This document shows positions 62,491-64,000 of a stretch of 64,000 bases of DNA, piece after piece (position 1 is the first letter of the stretch; every line of letters begins with the position of its first letter). The notes below the pieces were generated by a model. The model ran no database searches. It saw nothing but the letters and a program-made list of their open reading frames with translations, and was not told the DNA's origin. This DNA comes from Juglans regia (Eukaryota; Streptophyta; Magnoliopsida; Fagales; Juglandaceae). The stretch is from the NCBI RefSeq assembly GCF_001411555.2, contig NC_049916.1:22289558-22353557 (forward strand). The letters run 5' to 3'. A program made the position numbers and the translations under genes.

Positions 62491-64000
62491 GTATCTTCAG
62501 TCTTTCCACTTTTATTTTTATAAAAAATACTGATGCTAAAAAGGGGCGAGTGAACTTTTCCTCGGCCAAGAAATTAAGTGAAATGCACTTAAATGCTTTC
62601 CATGCACACAGTGTATAGGGCCAAAAACCCAAACTCCCTAGCCCCTCAGACTGCAAATACTTACCCACAACGTCACAGTTTGTAAAGAAAGAAAGGTCGG
62701 GATATACAGAACAATCATGTGAACTGCAGAAAGGGACCCAGCATGTACTATACATGTGAAAAGTGCATTGTGCACGTGAACAGTGCACTGGAACAAGTGG
62801 TAGTGCATGGCATGAACAGCCATGCACATAGCACTCGGGTGCACGTTGTTGTGCACCCAAGAGCTCATGGCACACAACCGCAAGCCTAGACCCCCCACCA
62901 ATGGCCTCTGCTTGAACTACCAGTGGATTCTGACAGCAGACCCACCAAAGTATGTAGGTGGGAGTCCGTGCGCACCACAACTCGCACACGAGACAACAAC
63001 AAGGCTCGACGATGACGCGACTAGGGGACCTCATCAGCGGTCACCATGTGGCCACCGGCGTCGTCTGTCCCCGTTGGACTGAAATCTGACCCAAGATTGG
63101 CCGCACACGGCAACACCAGCTAGGAGCACCGCGTCTACACCGTGGCACATCACTGGAGCGGCACTAGTGGTCACCTATTGAACCGCCGACACTGTCTATC
63201 CCCGGGGGGGATGGACTTTGACCTCCCCTCAAGGTGGGGACACCACCGGGCATCCACATGCACGGGGCTGCATTAAGCTTCCTCAGCCCAGCCCGATTGT
63301 GGAGCAGTGAGGATGCCGGCCACTACACGTCGGCCTCTCTTCCTCTTCATGGCCATGCAAGGCAGCCAAGCATAACGGCTCCCTCTCCATGGCCAAACAG
63401 TAGGGAGAAACAACTCCTCAGCCGTGCACAGTGGCACACCGGCCCATTACTCCTCATACAGCTCCCCCTCGGCTACTCTTCCTCCGCCAGCAACTACACG
63501 GCCACAACTTCTCCACGGCCCTCTCAACGGCCAGTGGATGCACTCCTTGGCCAACTCACGGGCTAACTCACCATGCGACCTCCTCTCCACGACCATGTAC
63601 TGTGGTCGTATGCACTATAATCAAGGTCCTTCACGCGGCCTATCTACCTCGCCTCGGCCATATACACATGGCCCCCTCATGTGCACGGCCATTCTATGCT
63701 GCCTCATGCAAACAACCACTTTACGCGGTCCTCCATGCACTACGGTCCAAGAAAGGCTCCTCGGCCTCCATGTACACGACCATACTCCTCGGCCTCCATG
63801 TGCACGGCCAAACTTTACGGCTTAAGCTCTTAGGTCACTGCATGAACACCATGCACCACTGCATGCCGACTCCTCCACACGACCAAAGGTTATGTGGCCA
63901 CTACATGTGTGCCATGCAATGCAGACATATACACAGCAGTGCGACATATACACAACACTGTGGACATTTATATAGCTTCACAGTTAACAAGTGCATTGAA
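62491..64000. repeat. C-rich repetitive DNA, probably retroelement interior
   Basis: Unlike the rest of the window this is G+C-rich, with many imperfect GGCC/CATG/CACGGCC units (for example CTCGGCCTCCATGTACACGA then CTCGGCCTCCATGTGCACGG at 63759-63810). ORFs on both strands follow the repeats and have no recognised domain. It follows the gypsy leader with no LTR between, so it is probably that element's noncoding or replaced interior, running beyond the window. Confidence 0.5.

Noticed and set aside
62447..63034. 195-codon minus-strand ORF in the C-rich repeat
   Set aside because: Composition follows the repeat, Cys/Trp content is odd, no domain is visible and overlapping frames are open on both strands.

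Overview
This window is nuclear DNA of a dicot plant, probably a woody one. Genes are split by short AT-rich GT-AG introns, intergenic DNA is AT-rich and full of transposon remnants, and the proteins belong to plant-only families (TCP, ACR, plastidic G6PDH, heavy-metal-associated isoprenylated proteins). The GATGAGATGAG-type MITE family and the LINE 3' ends look to me like those of Fagales/Juglandaceae (walnut, hickory). That placement is a memory-based impression, not a result from the sequence.

Layout. 1-832 (-): end-truncated gene for a multi-pass membrane protein. 2193-2949 and 5213-6356 (+): two neighbouring heavy-metal-associated (HMA) domain genes; only the second ends in a CaaX prenylation box. 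7631-10926 (+): four-exon OTU deubiquitinase gene. 13442-14095 (+): intronless DUF4408/DUF761 gene. 14096-18861: transposon-rich spacer with at least five MITE-type elements, one nested in another. 18862-26089 (+): ten-exon plastidic glucose-6-phosphate dehydrogenase, P2-like, with a LINE remnant in intron 1 and a SINE inside a MITE in intron 4. 29298-30098 (+): class I TCP factor resembling TCP20. 31823-32657 and 33471-35994: two hAT-like non-autonomous elements, each with near-identical 8-bp target duplications. 40826-43377 (+): seven-exon ACT-repeat (ACR) protein. 45463-45826: long palindromic element. 46570-47781 (-): LINE 3' remnant. 48898-52425 (-): seven-exon plastid cyclophilin, CYP20-2-like. 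53031-58425 (-): almost complete but decayed LINE inserted into an older repeat. 59207-61491 (+): internally deleted Ty1-copia element with both LTRs. 61537-62268 (+): a Ty3-gypsy-type LTR followed by a primer-binding site, leader and C-rich repetitive DNA to the window end.

The host genes do not form a pathway; they are ordinary unlinked plant genes. Two products are predicted plastid proteins (G6PDH for oxidative pentose-phosphate NADPH, CYP20-2-like for folding/NDH), and the two HMA genes are a probable local duplication. The right-hand quarter (46.5-64 kb) is mostly retrotransposon debris. I found no evidence of a wholly new biological system. The most informative structures are the nested, datable insertions and the divergent HMA pair. 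Exon coordinates were assembled by hand from splice sites and reading frame and have no transcript support.
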